Origin: an uncultured Neglectibacter sp.
GTDB lineage: Bacteria > Bacillota > Clostridia > Oscillospirales > Acutalibacteraceae
DNA: 64,000 nucleotides
Direction of reading: 5' to 3'
NCBI GenBank assembly: GCA_904419785.1
Contig: CAJFSY010000004.1
Location: 1 to 64,000, forward strand
A program made the translations under genes and the position numbers. This document shows, piece after piece, positions 62,332-64,000 of this stretch. How positions within the stretch are numbered: the first letter of the stretch is position 1; each line of letters starts with the position of its first letter. The notes below the pieces were generated by a model. That model ran no database searches, was not told where the DNA came from, and was given only the letters and a program-made list of their open reading frames with translations.

Positions 62332-62352
62332 GTGCCACTTGCAAAATTATTT

Positions 62353-63429
62353 TTATCCTGCAAAGCTCTGGCTATATTCTTCCAGCTCCTTCATGCCTTC
62401 CACCAGCATCTCTACCGTCACCGGATAAGGCCACTTGCGCACATCGATACCCTTTAAGGCCTTTTCCGCTACGGCAGTCAAGTCCTGGGGCGTGGCGTGG
62501 ATATCCGCAAGCTTTGTGGGCAAGCCGATGGACCTGTTGAATCTCATTACCTTGTCCCGTTCCTCATACTGTTTATCTACGGTGAGCATGGCCAAGATAC
62601 CATAAGAGACCACCTCTCCATGCAGGTGATGATGTTCCTCGGTGCTGGGCAGAATGGTAAAGCCGTTGTAAATGGCGTGGGCCATGCCAGTGGTGTAGTC
62701 CACCTGCACAAAGTTGGAAACCAGCCCAGTGGAAACGATGATGCCCAGAATCACCTCGGTCAGCTCATTGGTGACACGGTGGGCTTTGCAATCCTCCATG
62801 GCCTGATGGCCCCACCGCAGGATGGGCTCGGCGCACATAGTGCTCAAAGCGATGCCCATTGCGTCGGAGTGGGCAGGCACATCCCCCCGGGAAGAAGTAG
62901 TGCACTCAAAGTGTTTTGCCATGGTGTCCCCCATGCCGGCCCATAGGTATTTCACCGGGGCGTCGGCAATGATTTGGGGATCGATGAAAATATGATTGGG
63001 GGGGATTTTTGAAAAGGAATATTCCCGCAAGCTGCCGTCCGGATGGTATAGAATTCCTAGGCTGGTGCAGGAAGCGCATGTAGAAGCAATGGTGGGAAAG
63101 GTGAAGAAAGGCCGGTGGGTCATATGGGAAAGCACCTTGCAAGTATCAATGGCCTTGCCGCCTCCCACAGCGAAGATCATATCCGCGTCTTTTACCTTGG
63201 GAATGAGCATCTGGATGTTTTCCACCGAAGATTCTCCGCCATACCAGAAGGTGCCGGTAATCTCTATATCCGAGCCTTCCACAGCTTTACGGATTTTCTC
63301 CTCCGCGGCGGCTAGAGCGTGTTTTCCGCCGATAACCGCGGCTTTCTTCCCAAAAGGGGCGCACACCGCGGGGATATTAGTATAGGCGTCATCGCCAATG
63401 GTATAGCCGGGGAACAATGTTTCTTGCAT
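62353..63429 (-). CDS. Iron-containing alcohol dehydrogenase family, glycerol dehydrogenase-like
   Basis: A 358-aa enzyme. The NAD-binding segment VGGGKAIDTCKVL and FPTIASTCASCTSLG are as in GldA-type proteins. Metal ligands fit: the Asp in GMGDTMAKHFE and histidines in YTTGMAHAIYNG and HHHLHGEVVSYG. It would interconvert an alcohol and a carbonyl with NAD(H); the substrate is open. The stop of the upstream transporter gene is 2 bp before its ATG, so the two are co-transcribed and sit just upstream of the T-box unit. Confidence 0.86.
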   Translation of the reverse strand: MQETLFPGYTIGDDAYTNIPAVCAPFGKKAAVIGGKHALAAAEEKIRKAVEGSDIEITGTFWYGGESSVENIQMLIPKVKDADMIFAVGGGKAIDTCKVLSHMTHRPFFTFPTIASTCASCTSLGILYHPDGSLREYSFSKIPPNHIFIDPQIIADAPVKYLWAGMGDTMAKHFECTTSSRGDVPAHSDAMGIALSTMCAEPILRWGHQAMEDCKAHRVTNELTEVILGIIVSTGLVSNFVQVDYTTGMAHAIYNGFTILPSTEEHHHLHGEVVSYGILAMLTVDKQYEERDKVMRFNRSIGLPTKLADIHATPQDLTAVAEKALKGIDVRKWPYPVTVEMLVEGMKELEEYSQSFAG

Positions 63430-63431
63430 AA

Positions 63432-64000
63432 TCAGCAGCCTTCTTTCTCAAAATTGCCAGCGGGGATCGCCTGGCCCTGGGTTTCCTCTTCCATCTTCAC
63501 AACAACCGGACGCTGCCGGTTTTCCGCTTCGGGATGGGCTTTCAGATATTTGCGGTTCTTATACACACCTACTGTCAGGAAGGGAACGATCACCACGGCG
63601 ATGGCGAAGTAACCGCAATATCCATAGCCGTATTTGATGATGTTGGAAAGCCCTGCCAAAGAGATGGTCATAGACAAGATGATGATGAACGCCGCCACCA
63701 CTGCGCTGCGGGCCGGAGCGGAAGAGATCTTCCGGAACATAGGATGTTTTTCAAACCGGGCCACAAATCCGAAGGTGGTGGTCACGCCGGTGGAGATCAA
63801 GCAGAGGAGCAAGCACACGCCGTACACTACAGTGAGCCAGCCCATGCCCATTTCTTTGCACACCGTCAAGGTGGGGATAACCGTGCCGCCTTCCACAGAG
63901 GTGTACATCCCCTGCCAGGAGATGAGCATGAAGATGGAAAGCACCAAAGCCACAGAATTCATACCAAAGGAAATCCACATGGAACGGGAACAAGCTTTCT
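63432..64000 (-). CDS. YkvI-like membrane transporter, C-terminal part (cut by window edge)
   Basis: About 189 residues are visible; the frame stays open to the edge, so the N-terminus lies outside. Five hydrophobic helices are seen, with SWQGMYTSVEGGTVIPTL and SAPARSAVVAAFIIILSMT. It resembles YkvI-type members of the LeuT-fold amino-acid/choline transporter group. It may import the substrate of the neighbouring dehydrogenase or acyl-CoA synthetase. The C-terminal tail is soluble and charged. Confidence 0.65.
   Translation of the reverse strand, partial: KACSRSMWISFGMNSVALVLSIFMLISWQGMYTSVEGGTVIPTLTVCKEMGMGWLTVVYGVCLLLCLISTGVTTTFGFVARFEKHPMFRKISSAPARSAVVAAFIIILSMTISLAGLSNIIKYGYGYCGYFAIAVVIVPFLTVGVYKNRKYLKAHPEAENRQRPVVVKMEEETQGQAIPAGNFEKEGC

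Noticed and set aside
1-64000. tRNA, rRNA, CRISPR arrays, insertion sequences, prophage genes
   Set aside because: I looked for T-loop-like GGTTCRA segments outside genes, regularly spaced repeats, transposase motifs and integrase genes, and found none that stands up.

Overview
The window looks like a chromosomal segment of a low-to-mid GC Gram-positive anaerobe of the class Clostridia, most likely the Oscillospirales/Ruminococcaceae side. The sequence-based reasons are three T-box leaders, an FMN riboswitch upstream of ribU, ribonuclease M5, a DapL-type lysine/DAP pathway, a type III glutamine synthetase, a flavodiiron protein, an IreB homologue, strong AGGAGG ribosome-binding sites with occasional GTG/TTG starts, and many -35/-10 promoters with 17-bp spacers. 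No tRNA or rRNA genes, insertion sequences, prophage genes or CRISPR arrays were seen. The genus cannot be told from the sequence alone.

Layout. 0.1-3.5 kb: a GH38 alpha-mannosidase diverges from a SIS-domain sugar isomerase. 3.6-14.4 kb: one long minus-strand series reads GNAT, M42 peptidase, alaS, HIT, phosphoribosyltransferase, comEC, holA, rnmV, a DivIVA-like protein and a CBS protein; it is headed by a T-box. 14.4-20.5 kb: a class B PBP, a pair of half-size TSUP permeases, a DUF378 protein, a PadR/HAAS/DUF4097 operon and a tandem GNAT. 20.5-30.3 kb: a minus-strand block carA, carB-dapF, dapF, pyrG, dapL, araD that joins pyrimidine and diaminopimelate synthesis. 31-34.8 kb: glutamine synthetase III and a duplicated CmpB-type membrane protein. 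34.9-42.6 kb: NAD(P)HX repair enzyme, FMN riboswitch/ribU, T-box/pheST, ireB. 42.9-51.6 kb: flavodiiron protein, then a six-gene polyamine operon (speD, speA, speE, speB, carboxynorspermidine synthase, nspC) preceded by a long structured leader/ncRNA region. 51.7-59.4 kb: DUF4317, FGGY kinase, DUF1846, ECF sigma/anti-sigma pair, RidA. 59.6-64 kb: an XRE-cupin-acyl-CoA synthetase under a T-box, an iron-type alcohol dehydrogenase and a truncated YkvI-like transporter.

How the genes work together. CarA/CarB make carbamoyl phosphate and PyrG makes CTP. DapL makes LL-DAP and two DapF copies (one fused to CarB) would make meso-DAP for the wall, which the PBP crosslinks. The spe operon encodes arginine to agmatine to putrescine (SpeA, SpeB) and two alternative extensions from putrescine: the SpeD/SpeE aminopropyl route and the aspartate-semialdehyde carboxy-polyamine route. 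The T-boxes tie expression to tRNA charging: conventionally for pheST, through a peptidase operon for alaS, and unexpectedly for an acyl-CoA synthetase.

Most striking points: the CarB-DapF fusion next to a second DapF; the T-box-controlled XRE-cupin-acyl-CoA synthetase; a strongly structured RNA with its own consensus promoter upstream of the polyamine operon; a ComEC whose beta-lactamase-like domain has lost its metal motif; and a sigma-linked membrane protein ending in a decarboxylase-like IIGGADGPT motif.
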